Counted from the first letter of the stretch, positions 1-8,962 are shown. The stretch is 64,000 bases of DNA from Halomonas sp. YLGW01 (GCF_014840935.1 NZ_CP062005.1:806001-870000), one strand, 5' to 3'. Notes: generated by a model not told the origin, from the sequence alone. Numbers and translations: made by a program.

Positions 1-800
1 ACGCGCCGCCCAAGTCGGTGAATGCCCATCAGGCCCAGCGTCGCCTGCTCGACGCCCTGGGGGTGATTCCGGAGGTCCTCGAGGTCTCGCCGGAGCACGT
101 CTACATCAAGCAGCGTGAGCGCCAGTCGGGCAAGGCGCAGTACCAGAAACACGCCGCCAGCGGCGAGCGCTTCCAGGTCCGCGAGGGCCGCGCACAGCTA
201 TGGGTCAACCTGCGTGATTACCTGGATACCGGGCTCTTCCTCGACCACCGGCCAGTGCGCCGGATGCTCGCCGAGATGGCGCCGGGTACGCGGTTCCTGA
301 ACCTGTTCTGCTATACCGCCACGGCCACCGTGCAGGCCGCACTGGGCACCCAGACCGAGGGCGGGGCCAGCGACAGCGTCAGCGTCGATCTCTCGAATAC
401 TTATCTGGAGTGGGCGCGGGAGAACTTCGCCCTCAACCGGCTCGACCCCAGCCGCCATCGGGTGGTACGCGACGACTGCCTGCGCTGGCTGGAAACCGCC
501 GGCAGCGAGTTCGACCTGATCTTCCTCGACCCGCCGACCTTCTCGAATTCGAAGAAGATGGAGGCGACCCTCGACATTCAGCGCGATCATGGCCGGTTGG
601 TCGAGCTGGCCATGGCGCGCCTGGCGCCGGGCGGCACCCTAGTGTTCTCCAACAACCAGCGCCGCTTCGTGCTTGATGAGGCGCTCACCACGCGATTCGC
701 GGTGGAGGACATCTCGGCGAAGACGTTTGACCCGGACTTCAACCGCCGGCCCGACCTTCACCACTGTTTCCTGATCCGTCATCGGGACGACACGGCATGA
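1..800 (+). CDS. rlmL: 23S rRNA methyltransferase RlmL, C-terminal (RlmK) part, 5' truncated by window edge
   Basis: The reading frame is open at the window edge (frame of base 3), so only about the last 265 residues are present. They match the RlmK half of the bifunctional RlmKL enzyme, an SAM-dependent methyltransferase that makes m7G2069 in 23S rRNA; the missing N-terminal half would make m2G2445. Visible motifs are the GKAQYQK and LWVNLRDYLDTGLFLDHR stretches, the SAM-binding NLFCYTATATV segment, an acidic SVDLSN motif and the catalytic-region FLDPPTFSNSKKME. The C-terminus is HHCFLIRHRDDTA. A diverged second copy of the last ~48 bases lies immediately downstream (839-886). Family assignment is firm; the N-terminal half cannot be judged. 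Confidence 0.95.
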   Translation, partial: APPKSVNAHQAQRRLLDALGVIPEVLEVSPEHVYIKQRERQSGKAQYQKHAASGERFQVREGRAQLWVNLRDYLDTGLFLDHRPVRRMLAEMAPGTRFLNLFCYTATATVQAALGTQTEGGASDSVSVDLSNTYLEWARENFALNRLDPSRHRVVRDDCLRWLETAGSEFDLIFLDPPTFSNSKKMEATLDIQRDHGRLVELAMARLAPGGTLVFSNNQRRFVLDEALTTRFAVEDISAKTFDPDFNRRPDLHHCFLIRHRDDTA

Positions 801-886
801 GACCTTCGATCCACTCCTGGTACGCCAAGCGACGCCGGGATCTTCACCACTGCTTCCTGATCCGTCATCGGGACGACGCGGCATGA
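753..886 (+). repeat. Partial tandem duplication of the rlmL 3' end
   Basis: Bases 753-800 (end of rlmL including its TGA) recur at 839-886 with about three substitutions, offset 86 bases. The segment between (801-838) also aligns loosely with the rlmL sequence just before 753, so the whole 86-base unit looks like an old duplication of the gene end. The second copy is out of frame with rlmL, and its final ATGA forms the start codon of the glutaredoxin-like gene at 883. Confidence 0.8.
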
Positions 887-1248
887 GCCTGACGCTCTAT
901 ACCACTCTGGGCTGCCACCTCTGCGAGGAGCTGGAGGCCTGGTTCTCTCGGCTGGGTCCGCACGCGCCGGCGCTTCACCGAGTCGAGATCGCCGACGAGG
1001 CGGAGCTGCTCGCGCGCTACGGCGAGCGGATTCCAGTGCTTAGGGATGCGGCGGGAGACGAGCTGGAGCGGGGCTTCGAGCCCGCGCGACTGGCCGCCTG
1101 GCTCGAGGCTCGGGGGTGGCTCGACGAGGATGCCTGGCAGCGGGCGCAGCAGGGCGATGCTCCTGCCGAGCCTGAGGCCAAGGGGGCGGTGATGCGGGGC
1201 GGGCGGCGCTATCTCGGTGGCCTTGGCGGCTCGGGCGTCGGGGAGTAG
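883..1248 (+). CDS. Glutaredoxin family protein (DUF836-like)
   Basis: A 121-residue thioredoxin-fold protein. The N-terminus gives beta-strand LTLYTT followed by a CHLC redox motif (Cys10, Cys13) and a helix LEAWFSRL, then an acidic central part and the GERIPVLRD segment containing the cis-proline expected in this fold. It resembles the small glutaredoxin-like DUF836 proteins of proteobacteria, which are presumed cytosolic thiol oxidoreductases with no assigned substrate. The last ~30 residues are glycine-rich and low-complexity (RGGRRYLGGLGGSG). The ATG overlaps the TGA ending the duplicated rlmL tail. No strong Shine-Dalgarno is seen, consistent with coupling to upstream translation in the ancestral arrangement. 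Confidence 0.8.
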   Translation: MSLTLYTTLGCHLCEELEAWFSRLGPHAPALHRVEIADEAELLARYGERIPVLRDAAGDELERGFEPARLAAWLEARGWLDEDAWQRAQQGDAPAEPEAKGAVMRGGRRYLGGLGGSGVGE

Positions 1249-1283
1249 CGCCTGGAGGAGTGGCGCTGGTTGAGGCGTCGCGG

Positions 1284-1565
1284 CTAGAGGGCGTCGAGCA
1301 GCGAGAGCTGCTGCACGGCGTCGCGACCCTCGGGGGTGTCGTCCTGGGCCTCCAGCACCTTATGAAAGCCCCGGGAGGTCTGGATGGTGGCGACGTCCTC
1401 GAGCCATAGCATGGCCTGGGCGTAGTCGTCGGCCAGACGGTGCTGAAGGCCGCCGAACTGGGTGCCGATCTGCCCCCAGGCGCGGCTGAAGATCCAGTCG
1501 CCGAACATGTCCTGATGCACATGCACCAGCACATAGTCATGGTTACTTTCCCAGCGAACGATCAC
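1284..1565 (-). CDS. Standalone WGR-domain protein
   Basis: A 93-residue protein that is almost entirely one WGR domain: strand YVLVHVHQDMFGDW, then SRAWGQIGT (the WGR signature in WGQIG form), and a helix with ADDYAQAMLWLEDV. WGR domains occur in PARPs and in bacterial MolR-type and standalone proteins and are thought to bind nucleic acid; no function is assigned to the short bacterial ones. I chose the GTG at 1565 because AGGAG lies five bases upstream; an in-frame ATG at 1583 and TTG at 1592 lack a ribosome site. The gene faces away from pdxB, leaving about 195 bases for divergent promoters. Confidence 0.75.
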   Translation of the reverse strand: MIVRWESNHDYVLVHVHQDMFGDWIFSRAWGQIGTQFGGLQHRLADDYAQAMLWLEDVATIQTSRGFHKVLEAQDDTPEGRDAVQQLSLLDAL

Positions 1566-1759
1566 GGCGGCTCCTGGCGGCATTGTGCGCAAAAACGAGG
1601 GCGCGGAAACGGGGGTGACAACGATGCAAGCCGCGTCCTTGTGGGCGTGGCTGGCATGCTATTGTAACGGCCTGACCGGCATGAACAACCCACCTCTTGG
1701 GCCTCGGACGTGCTAGGTCTCGACCCGAAAACCCGCTTCGCAAGCTGCAAGGAATCGCC

Positions 1760-2959
1760 ATGCGTCTGCTCATCGACTCCCACGTGCCCAAGGCGGAGGC
1801 CTGCTTCGCCGATCTTGGCTCGATCACCCGGTTGCCCGGCCGCGAGATCGATGCCCAGGCGGTAGGCGAGGCCGAGGTGCTGGTGGTGCGTTCGATCACC
1901 CGCGTCGATGAGGCGCTGCTCGAGGGATCGAAGCTGCGCTTCGTCGGCACCTGCACCATCGGCACCGATCACATCGACCAGGCGGCTCTCGAAGCGCGGG
2001 GTATCGGCTTCGCCAATGCCCCGGGGTGCAATGCCGAGGCGGTGGTCGACTATGTGCTCTCGAGCCTTCTGACCCTGGCCGAGCGGGAGGGCGCCGAGCT
2101 CGACCAGCGCCGGATCGGCATCGTCGGCGCCGGCAACGTGGGCGGGCGCCTCTATCGCCGTCTGACGGCGCTGGGGCTCGATTGCCTGGTCTGCGATCCG
2201 CCTCTCGCGGAAGCCCTCGCCGCACCCGGCACCACGCCACCGGCGGGTGAGGTTCCCCCCCGATTGGATGACCTCGATACCCTGATCGCCGAATGCGACG
2301 TGCTCTGCCTGCATACGCCGCTGGTGCGTAAGGGCGAGCACCGCACCCATCACTTGCTCGACGAGGCCCGCATCGCGGCTCTCAAGCCCGGAAGCTGGCT
2401 GCTCAACGCCGGGCGTGGCGACTGTGTCGACGGTCAGGCGCTGCTGGCGCGCTTGGCGGCCAAGGGCGACCTGTGCACTGTGCTGGACGTCTTCGAGGCC
2501 GAGCCGGCCATCGACGAGGCGCTGTGGCGGCTGGCCGATATCGCCACGCCGCATATCGCCGGTCACAGCCTGGACGGCAAGCTGCGCGGCACCCATCAAG
2601 TCTATCGGGCGGCGATGGAGCACTTCGGCCTGCCGGCACGGGTCACGTTTTCAGATCTGACGCCGCCGCCGGCCCTACCGGCCTTGACCCTGGACTCAGG
2701 CCTCTCGCCCTGGGAGGCCCTGAGGCTCTGTGTGCGCGCCTGCTATGACGTGCGCCGCGACCACGATGGCCTGATTCGCTACCAGCGTGCGCAGGGCCTG
2801 AAAGCCGGGTTCGACGCCTATCGCACCGAGTACCCGCTGCGCCGCGAGTTCTCGACCCTGACGGTATGGCTGCGTCCGTCGGCGGCGACGCTTGAGCCGT
2901 TGCTTGCCGCGGCGGGCTTCGAGGTCCGGGTGGTAGACGCAGATAAAGAGAAGGTCTAA
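1760..2959 (+). CDS. pdxB: 4-phosphoerythronate dehydrogenase
   Basis: PdxB oxidises 4-phospho-D-erythronate in the DXP-dependent branch of pyridoxal phosphate synthesis. The 399-residue protein begins MRLLIDSHVP at an ATG preceded by AAGGA. The D-2-hydroxyacid dehydrogenase layout is clear: substrate domain with TCTIGTDHID, NAD-binding GAGNVGGR at about residues 123-130, active-site Arg in NAGRGDCVDG, Glu in DVFEAEP and His in TPHIAGHSLDGK. The C-terminal ~110 residues form the PdxB dimerisation domain, which separates it from SerA and other family members. It is slightly longer than the E. coli protein (378). It is monocistronic as far as can be seen; nhaC follows after 183 bases. Confidence 0.95.
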   Translation: MRLLIDSHVPKAEACFADLGSITRLPGREIDAQAVGEAEVLVVRSITRVDEALLEGSKLRFVGTCTIGTDHIDQAALEARGIGFANAPGCNAEAVVDYVLSSLLTLAEREGAELDQRRIGIVGAGNVGGRLYRRLTALGLDCLVCDPPLAEALAAPGTTPPAGEVPPRLDDLDTLIAECDVLCLHTPLVRKGEHRTHHLLDEARIAALKPGSWLLNAGRGDCVDGQALLARLAAKGDLCTVLDVFEAEPAIDEALWRLADIATPHIAGHSLDGKLRGTHQVYRAAMEHFGLPARVTFSDLTPPPALPALTLDSGLSPWEALRLCVRACYDVRRDHDGLIRYQRAQGLKAGFDAYRTEYPLRREFSTLTVWLRPSAATLEPLLAAAGFEVRVVDADKEKV

Positions 2960-3042
2960 GGAGGACCCGACGACCCGGTGCGGTAGGCCGGTCGGTGCCA
3001 TCGCATACGACCTTGGTCTTACAAGAATGCCCCGCGCTTTTA

Positions 3043-3070
3043 CGATCCTGGGACATCATCTCTAGGATCG
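3043..3070. other. Inverted repeat between pdxB and nhaC
   Basis: A 7-bp stem (CGATCCT / AGGATCG) with a 14-base loop lies in the pdxB-nhaC gap. There is no T-run, so it is not a convincing terminator; it may be a regulatory or incidental hairpin. The palindrome GGCAAGCTTGCC also occurs nearby at about 3103-3114. Confidence 0.3.
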
Positions 3071-3142
3071 GGACGCCGGGGCTGCCCTCGTGGGGCGTGG
3101 ACAGGCAAGCTTGCCCGCTCACTGTTCGAGGGAAGCAAGACC

Positions 3143-4660
3143 ATGTCTGATACCCAGTCGCGCGAGGTGCGCGCTCCTTCCTTTCTCGATGCGCTGGTGC
3201 CGGTGGCCGTGGTGGTGGCCATGCTGGTGCTGGCGGTCGTGCTGTTCGGCGCCGATGCCTCCTGGGGGCCCAATCAGGTGGTGCTGCTGCTGGGCGCCCT
3301 GTTGGCCGGCCTGGTGGGGATGAAGAACGGCCACGGCTGGCATGACATCGAGGAAGCCATCAATCACGGTATCCAGATTTCGCTGGGTGCCATCCTGATC
3401 CTGCTGGCCGTGGGGGCGATGATCGGCACCTGGATTCTCGGCGGGGTGGTGCCGTCGATGATCTATTACGGCCTCGATGTGATCGCCCCGCAGTACTTCT
3501 ATGCCAGCGCCTGCCTGCTCTGCGCCGTGGTGGCGCTGTCGGTGGGCAGCTCCTGGACGGTGGCCGGCACCCTGGGCATCGGCCTGATCGGCATCGCCGA
3601 TGGTCTCGGCCTGTCGCCGGCGGTGAGTGCGGGCGCGGTGATCTCCGGTGCCTATTTCGGCGACAAGCTCTCGCCCCTGTCGGATACCACCAACCTGGCG
3701 CCGGCCGCCGCGGGAGTCGAGCTCTTCGAGCACATCCGCCATATGCTGTGGACCACGGTGCCGAGCCTTGTGATCGCACTGGTGGCCTTCTGGGTACTGG
3801 GACTCAAGGCCGAAGCCGGCCTGGCAACGCCCGAGCAGGTGCTGACGCTGCAGGGCATGCTGAATGACAGCTACGCCATCGGGCCCCATCTGCTGATTCC
3901 GCTGGCGGTGCTGCTGGTGATGGCGGTGCGCCGCTGGCCGGCCTTCCCGACCATCGTGATCGGTGCCCTGATGGGCGCGCTGTTTGCCGTCGTCTTCCAG
4001 CCCCAGGCGGTGCTGTCCCTGGCCGGTGGGGTCGATCTGGCCACGCCGCTTGCGCTGCTCAAGGGTGTGTGGATGGCGCTCTTCGATGGCTACGTGGCTA
4101 CCACCGGCAATGCCGTGTTCGACGACCTGTTGAGCAAGGGCGGCATGGCGAGCATGCTCAATACCGTCTGGCTGATCCTCTCGGCGATGGCCTTCGGCGG
4201 GGTGATCGAGCGCCTGGGGCTGCTCGAGCGGCTGGTGCAGGGCATGCTGGGGGCGACGAAGAGCGCCGGGGCGCTGATCGTCACCACCCTGGGCACCGGG
4301 CTTTCGTCCAACATCATCACCGGCGATCAGTACATCTCGGTGATCCTGCCGGGGCGCATGTACCGGGCCGAGTTTCGCCGCCGCGGCCTGGCACCGGTCA
4401 ACCTGTCGCGCTCGCTGGAGGACTCCGGGACCATCACCTCGCCGCTGATTCCCTGGAACAGCTGCGGTGCCTACATGGCGGCCACCCTGGGCGTGGCGAC
4501 CCTGTCCTACCTGCCATTCGCCATCTTCAATCTGGTGAACTTCGGCCTGGCGATCGCCTATGCCCTGGTCGGCTTCAAGGTCGTGCCGCTGGCCGCCGCC
4601 GAGGCCGATGACAGCGAACCGACCCCGATGGCGGAGTCGCTGGTCAGCGAGAGCCGCTAG
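3143..4660 (+). CDS. nhaC: Na+/H+ antiporter NhaC family protein
   Basis: A 505-residue inner-membrane protein with about eleven hydrophobic segments. The NhaC-family core is evident: SVGSSWTVAGTLGIG, SAGAVISGAYFGDKLSPLSD with TTNLAPAA directly following, and, in the second half, STGLSSNIITGDQY-like (here GTGLSSNIITGDQY) and SLEDSGTITSPLIPWNSCGA. Such transporters exchange sodium for protons, or in some relatives malate/lactate couples, and fit a halophilic host. The ATG is preceded by GAGGGAAG. A strong hairpin follows the stop and separates it from convergent htpX. The exact ion couple is inferred, not shown. Confidence 0.9.
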   Translation: MSDTQSREVRAPSFLDALVPVAVVVAMLVLAVVLFGADASWGPNQVVLLLGALLAGLVGMKNGHGWHDIEEAINHGIQISLGAILILLAVGAMIGTWILGGVVPSMIYYGLDVIAPQYFYASACLLCAVVALSVGSSWTVAGTLGIGLIGIADGLGLSPAVSAGAVISGAYFGDKLSPLSDTTNLAPAAAGVELFEHIRHMLWTTVPSLVIALVAFWVLGLKAEAGLATPEQVLTLQGMLNDSYAIGPHLLIPLAVLLVMAVRRWPAFPTIVIGALMGALFAVVFQPQAVLSLAGGVDLATPLALLKGVWMALFDGYVATTGNAVFDDLLSKGGMASMLNTVWLILSAMAFGGVIERLGLLERLVQGMLGATKSAGALIVTTLGTGLSSNIITGDQYISVILPGRMYRAEFRRRGLAPVNLSRSLEDSGTITSPLIPWNSCGAYMAATLGVATLSYLPFAIFNLVNFGLAIAYALVGFKVVPLAAAEADDSEPTPMAESLVSESR

Positions 4661-4706
4661 GCGGCGGCAGCCGCTAAGACGCACTGTCAGTCGCTGTCCC
4701 GACGCA

Positions 4707-4741
4707 AAAGGGCCCGCCCTCATGATGAGGGCGGGCCCCTT
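4707..4741. terminator. Bidirectional terminator between nhaC and htpX
   Basis: A 14-bp GC-rich perfect inverted repeat (GGGCCCGCCCTCAT and its complement) centred near 4724. The better U-run is on the minus strand (CTTTTGCG), so it ends htpX transcription and probably also nhaC. Confidence 0.85.
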
Positions 4742-4786
4742 GTCGTTATTGCTGCCTTGTGGTGGTGCAAGGGCCGCCGGCTTCCG

Positions 4787-5683
4787 TTAGCGGTAGGCTG
4801 ATTCCTTCAGCGCGCGGATGCGATCATCCAGCGGCGGGTGGCTGGCGAACAGCTTCTCCATCAGCTTGCGGCTCTGGCCGGTGGTGATGGCGAAGGCGGT
4901 CAGGGTGTCGGGCATCTGATCCTGCATCTGGCTCTCGGCCTTGAGCCGGGCCAGGGCATTGATCATCGCGCCGCTACCGGCGAGCTTGGCGCCGGCCGAG
5001 TCGGCCCGGTATTCACGAAAGCGCGAGAACCAAGCGACGATGATCGAGGCGATCAGGCCGAAGACGATCTCGGCGACGATCACCACCGCGAAGTAGCCGA
5101 AGAACCCGAGGCCTTCGTTGTCGTCCCGGCGCATGAAGCTGTCGACGAGCTGAGCGACGACGCGTGCGAAGAACATCACGAAGGTGTTCAGCACGCCCTG
5201 GATCAGCGCCAGGGTGACCATGTCGCCGTTGGCGACGTGGCCGATCTCGTGAGCCAGCACGGCGCGGATCTCTTCCGGGCGCATGCGGTTGAGCAGCCCC
5301 GCGGAGACCGCGACCAGCGCGTCGTTCTTGTTCCAGCCGGTAGCGAAGGCGTTGGACTGCTGCGCCGGGAAGATGCCGACCTCCGGGGTCTTGATGCCGG
5401 CCTCACGGGCCAGTTCGGCGACGGTGTCGAGCAGCCACTTCTCGGTTGCGTTGCTCGGCTGCTCGATGATCTGGGTGCCGGTACTGCGCTTGGCCATCCA
5501 CTTGGAGATGAACAGCGAGACCAGCGAGCCGGCCATGCCGAACACGAAGCAGAAGATCAGCAGGCTGTTCATGTTCATGCCCTGGGCGTTCAGGTAGGGC
5601 TCGACCCCGAGCAGGCGCAGGGTAATGCTGGCGATCAGCACGACCGCCAGGTTGGTGGCCAGGAAGAGAAGGATGCGCATCAT
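4787..5683 (-). CDS. htpX: Membrane zinc metalloprotease HtpX
   Basis: HtpX is an M48-family inner-membrane protease that degrades misfolded membrane proteins, overlapping with FtsH. The 298-residue sequence has two N-terminal transmembrane segments (about 4-24 and 39-59), the zinc motif HEIGH at about 145-149, two further hydrophobic segments, and the third-ligand region [11 protein letters not shown]. Length equals that of the E. coli protein. The start is one of two adjacent ATGs behind GGGAG. It lies downstream of alaA with a 134-base gap and ends at a shared terminator with nhaC. In many bacteria the gene responds to Cpx envelope stress, but no CpxR box was identified here. Confidence 0.96.
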   Translation of the reverse strand: MMRILLFLATNLAVVLIASITLRLLGVEPYLNAQGMNMNSLLIFCFVFGMAGSLVSLFISKWMAKRSTGTQIIEQPSNATEKWLLDTVAELAREAGIKTPEVGIFPAQQSNAFATGWNKNDALVAVSAGLLNRMRPEEIRAVLAHEIGHVANGDMVTLALIQGVLNTFVMFFARVVAQLVDSFMRRDDNEGLGFFGYFAVVIVAEIVFGLIASIIVAWFSRFREYRADSAGAKLAGSGAMINALARLKAESQMQDQMPDTLTAFAITTGQSRKLMEKLFASHPPLDDRIRALKESAYR

Positions 5684-5817
5684 GTGGAGGAAGCTCCCGC
5701 AGAGAGTGCTGGGCGCCGGCGGTCGCCGGCGCGTTCAATACGCTAGCTTAGATACGTCTTATGCGTGTCGGTTTCAAGTCCCATGGGTGCTGATGCGTCA
5801 CGAAATGATGAAAGCCC

Positions 5818-7050
5818 TCACTGACGGTAGCGGGACAGGAAGCGGCCGAAGCGTTCCAGGGCGTCACCCAGCTGGTCGGCCCAGGGCAGGGTGACGATGC
5901 GTACGTGATCTGGCTCCGGCCAGTTGAAGGCCGTGCCCTGCACCAGCAGGATCTTCTCCTGCAGCAAGAGGTCGAGCACCAGCTTCTGGTCATCGACGAT
6001 CGGGTGCACCTTGGGGTCGAGCCTGGGGAAGGCGTAGAGGGCGCCCTTGGGGGTGACACAGGAGACGCCGGGGATGGCGTTGAGCTTCTCGACGGTGATA
6101 TCGCGCTGGGCCTTGAGACGTCCGCCGGGCAGGATCAGGTCGTTGATCGACTGATAACCGCCCAGCGCGGTCTGGATGGCGTGCTGGGCCGGCACGTTGG
6201 CGCACAGCCGCATCGAGGCCAGCATGTTGAGGCCCTGGATGAAGTCGGCGGCGCGCTGCTTGGCGACGTTGCCGGAGAGGATCATCCAGCCGGAGCGAAA
6301 GCCCGCGCAGCGATAGCTCTTGGACAGGCCGTTCATGGTCACCACCAGCTGGTCATCGCCGGCGAGGGAGCCGGTGGAGACATGTTCCGCCTCGTCGTAG
6401 AGGATCTTGTCGTAGATCTCGTCGGAGAACACCACCAGGTGGTGCTGGCGGGCGATCTCCAGCAGTTCGCGGATCACCTCCGGCGGATAGACGGCCCCGG
6501 TGGGGTTGTTGGGGTTGATCAGCACGATGGCCTTGGTGTGGCTGGTCACCTTGGCGCGGATGTCGTCCATGTCCGGCGCCCAGTCGGCCTGCTCGTCGCA
6601 GCGATAGTGCACCGCACGACCGCCGGAGAGATTGGTGGCAGCGGTCCACAGCGGGTAGTCGGGGGCCGGAATCAGCACCTCGTCGCCGTCGTTGATCAGC
6701 GCCTGCATGGCCATCACGATCAGCTCTGAGACACCGTTGCCGATGAAGATGTCCTCGACCCCGACGCCGGGAATCTGCTTGCGCTGACATTCCTGCATGA
6801 TCGCCTTGCGCGCCGAATAGAGGCCCTTGGAATCGCAGTAGCCCTGGGCCGTAGGCAGGTTGCGCATCACGTCTTGCAGGATCTCTTCCGGGGCCTCGAA
6901 GCCGAACGGTGCCGGGTTGCCGATGTTCAGCTTGAGGATGCGCTGGCCTTCGTCCTCGAGGCGCTTGGCGTGATCGAGCACCGGCCCGCGAATGTCGTAG
7001 CAGACGTTGTGCAGCTTCTGGGACTTGTTGAGGGGCGTCGGGGTATCCAT
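5818..7050 (-). CDS. alaA: Glutamate-pyruvate aminotransferase AlaA
   Basis: A 410-residue class I PLP aminotransferase closely matching the AlaA (YfbQ) type, which makes alanine from pyruvate and glutamate in the cytosol. The N-terminus KSQKLHNVCYDIRGPVLDHA is typical of AlaA. Also visible are LNIGNPAPFGF, PDYPLWTAA, NPNNPTGAVYP, SDEIYDKILYD and the PLP lysine in GLSKSYRCAGFRSGW. It sits between rbgA and htpX in the same direction, 86 bases after rbgA, so it may be cotranscribed from msrB or rbgA. Nothing unusual is seen. Confidence 0.93.
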   Translation of the reverse strand: MDTPTPLNKSQKLHNVCYDIRGPVLDHAKRLEDEGQRILKLNIGNPAPFGFEAPEEILQDVMRNLPTAQGYCDSKGLYSARKAIMQECQRKQIPGVGVEDIFIGNGVSELIVMAMQALINDGDEVLIPAPDYPLWTAATNLSGGRAVHYRCDEQADWAPDMDDIRAKVTSHTKAIVLINPNNPTGAVYPPEVIRELLEIARQHHLVVFSDEIYDKILYDEAEHVSTGSLAGDDQLVVTMNGLSKSYRCAGFRSGWMILSGNVAKQRAADFIQGLNMLASMRLCANVPAQHAIQTALGGYQSINDLILPGGRLKAQRDITVEKLNAIPGVSCVTPKGALYAFPRLDPKVHPIVDDQKLVLDLLLQEKILLVQGTAFNWPEPDHVRIVTLPWADQLGDALERFGRFLSRYRQ

Positions 7051-7136
7051 GGGGTGTCCGGGTCGTGGGTCCTGGGGTGGCCCCGCCAGGCGGGGCTCGG
7101 CGCGCGATTCGTCGGCGCGGGACGGAGCGGGCTGGC

Positions 7137-8111
7137 TCAGGTGTCGGCGTCGGCCGCGGCACTGGTGTCGCCGTCGGCCTCATCGGTCTCGGGGGACGGG
7201 GGCGGCGGGATATCCGCCGGGGTCTCCAGCGTCAGCCGGCCGAGCTTGCCGTCGCGCAGTTCATGCAGCAGCACCTCGGCACCGCGGTGCAGGTCGACTT
7301 CGCCGCCCGGGCGCAGACCGCCGCGCTTGGCGGCGATGTCGCGCACGAGAGCGTTGCCGTCGAAACCGGCCAGCGCCAGCAGATCGATCCGCACCGGGCC
7401 ATCGGCCTCGACCGACTCGGCTGCGGGGTTGCCCTGATAGGGCGGCAGTGTCTTGAGCTTGTAGCGGCCGCTCAGTGCCTCGGGGTAGCGCTTGGCCAGC
7501 TCGGCGGCGGTGACCACGGCGACATCCAGATAGTCGATGGCGGTATCGCGGATGGCGCCACTGGCGGCCAGCCGGTGGGCGCTGGCCTGATCCTCGATCT
7601 TCGGCCACAGCACCCCGGGAGTGTCGGTCAGCGCTACCCGACCGTCGATGCGCACCTTCTGCTGGCGCTTGGTCACCGCAGGCTCGTTGCCGGTCTTGGC
7701 GATCTTGCGCTTGGCAAGGCCATTGATCAGGGTGGATTTGCCGACGTTGGGGATACCCATCACCATCACCCGCACGTCGCGATCGGCGCGCACCTCGCCG
7801 GCAAGCTCATGGCACAGCTTGGGAATGCGCTTGAGTTCCTTGGCCTGGGTGGTGGTCACCGCCAGCGCCCGGGTGTTGGGCTGGGCATCGAAGTATTCCA
7901 CCCACTCCCGGGTGCGCTCGGGGTCGGCCAGGTCGGCGCGCGAGAGAATCTTCAGTACCGGCTTGTGCTCGGTGAGCTCGGCCAGCATCGGATTGGCGCT
8001 GGAGTAGGGCAGGCGAGCGTCGAGCACCTCCAGCACCACGTCGATTTCCGGCAGCGCCTCGGTGATCTGGCGGCGTGCCTTGTGCATGTGTCCCGGGTAC
8101 CAGCCCAGCAT
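7137..8111 (-). CDS. rbgA: Ribosome biogenesis GTPase YlqF/RbgA
   Basis: A circularly permuted GTPase that acts late in 50S subunit assembly. The N-terminus MLGWYPGHMHKARRQI is diagnostic. G motifs occur in permuted order: G4 region LSRADLAD (about 56-63, SRAD in place of the canonical NKxD), G5 around AVTTTQA, G1 GIPNVGKST at about 119-127, and G3 DTPGVLWPK at about 163-171. The C-terminal helical domain is followed by an acidic, proline-rich tail (SPETDEADGDTSAAADADT). The ATG has an AGGAGAAGAGG ribosome site. The protein is 324 residues, slightly longer than Bacillus RbgA because of the tail. It is transcribed leftward between msrB and alaA. Confidence 0.92.
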   Translation of the reverse strand: MLGWYPGHMHKARRQITEALPEIDVVLEVLDARLPYSSANPMLAELTEHKPVLKILSRADLADPERTREWVEYFDAQPNTRALAVTTTQAKELKRIPKLCHELAGEVRADRDVRVMVMGIPNVGKSTLINGLAKRKIAKTGNEPAVTKRQQKVRIDGRVALTDTPGVLWPKIEDQASAHRLAASGAIRDTAIDYLDVAVVTAAELAKRYPEALSGRYKLKTLPPYQGNPAAESVEADGPVRIDLLALAGFDGNALVRDIAAKRGGLRPGGEVDLHRGAEVLLHELRDGKLGRLTLETPADIPPPPSPETDEADGDTSAAADADT

Positions 8112-8251
8112 GGCCTCTTCTCCTGCGCGTTTCTAACGGCCGACCATCTTAGCAGATGGACGGCCGGCTGAGGCCAGCGGGGAGGGGCAGGGCAGCATGA
8201 TTCGCCGCGCATGATTCGCCGCCAAGGGAAGCGGGCGGCGAACCGCTGAGG

Positions 8252-8653
8252 TTACTCGTCCTTGTGGAAGTCGATGGCCACCGAGTTGATGCAGTAGCGC
8301 AGGCCGGTGGATTCGGGCGGGCCGTCCGGGAAGACGTGGCCCAGATGGGCGTCGCAGTGTGAACACACCACTTCGGTGCGCTGCATGCCATGGCTGGTAT
8401 CGTCATGTTCCTCGACCGAACCCTTGCCCAGCGGGCGGTCGAAGCTTGGCCAGCCGCAGCCGGCATCGAACTTGTGCTCGTTCTCGAACAGTGGGGCGTG
8501 GCAGCAGACACAATGAAAGATGCCCTGCGCCTCGCTGACCTTATAGTCGCCGCTGAAGGGGCGCTCGGTACCTTTCTCCCGGGTGACCCGGTACTGCTCG
8601 GGGCTGAGCTGGCTGCGCCATTCGGCCTCGCTCTTCTCGATCTTCTTGCGCAT
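8252..8653 (-). CDS. msrB: Peptide-methionine (R)-S-oxide reductase MsrB
   Basis: MsrB reduces the R isomer of methionine sulfoxide in proteins. The start is the ATG at 8653 giving [12 protein letters not shown], preceded by GGAAGG; a longer frame upstream lacks such a site. The 133 residues include two zinc CxxC pairs (CVCC and CSHC), the GWPSF and GHVFPDGP motifs, and the catalytic cysteine in RYCINSVA near the C-terminus. It heads the leftward group msrB-rbgA-alaA-htpX, 140 bases before rbgA. Confidence 0.95.
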   Translation of the reverse strand: MRKKIEKSEAEWRSQLSPEQYRVTREKGTERPFSGDYKVSEAQGIFHCVCCHAPLFENEHKFDAGCGWPSFDRPLGKGSVEEHDDTSHGMQRTEVVCSHCDAHLGHVFPDGPPESTGLRYCINSVAIDFHKDE

Positions 8654-8774
8654 GGCGTACCTTCCGCTATTCAGGGGAAATGACCGGTGCTGGACAGTCG
8701 CGCGTCGCGTGCCGCGCAATGCACACCTACATCTTAATCTTACTCTGCCACTGCTGGCCGATGTCGCTCAATGT

Positions 8775-8809
8775 GGTACCTGCAATGCGGTACCTGTAAT
8801 GCGGAACCT
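8775..8809 (+). repeat. 14-bp tandem repeat upstream of msrB and the tRNA array
   Basis: GGTACCTGCAATGC is followed directly by GGTACCTGTAATGC and a partial third copy GGAACCT. It lies in the 250-base gap between the divergent msrB gene and the tRNA promoter. Its role is unknown; it could be replication slippage. Confidence 0.6.
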
Positions 8810-8905
8810 AGGTTGCCCGCCCTGGCGGGCGTTGGCCTGACACACCCTGTCCCGCTCACCTTCAGGGTAGCGTGTGGGTGAGGAAACGCTCGGCGCAACA
8901 GGCGC

Positions 8906-8934
8906 TTGACAGCATCGGGTGTGCTCAGTAACAT
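8906..8934 (+). promoter_or_regulatory. Near-consensus sigma70 promoter of the tRNA-Glu/Gly array
   Basis: TTGACA at 8906-8911, a 17-base spacer and TAACAT at 8929-8934. Transcription would start about 20 bases before the first tRNA. The consensus -35 and ideal spacing fit a stable-RNA promoter. Confidence 0.8.
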
Positions 8935-8962
8935 ACGCGCCATCTTGAAGAGGCACGGCCAC

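Noticed and set aside
3119-4723. 534-residue minus-strand frame opposite nhaC
   Set aside because: A shadow of the high-GC codon pattern; composition is Gln/His/Arg-rich without any domain, while nhaC on the other strand is unmistakable.
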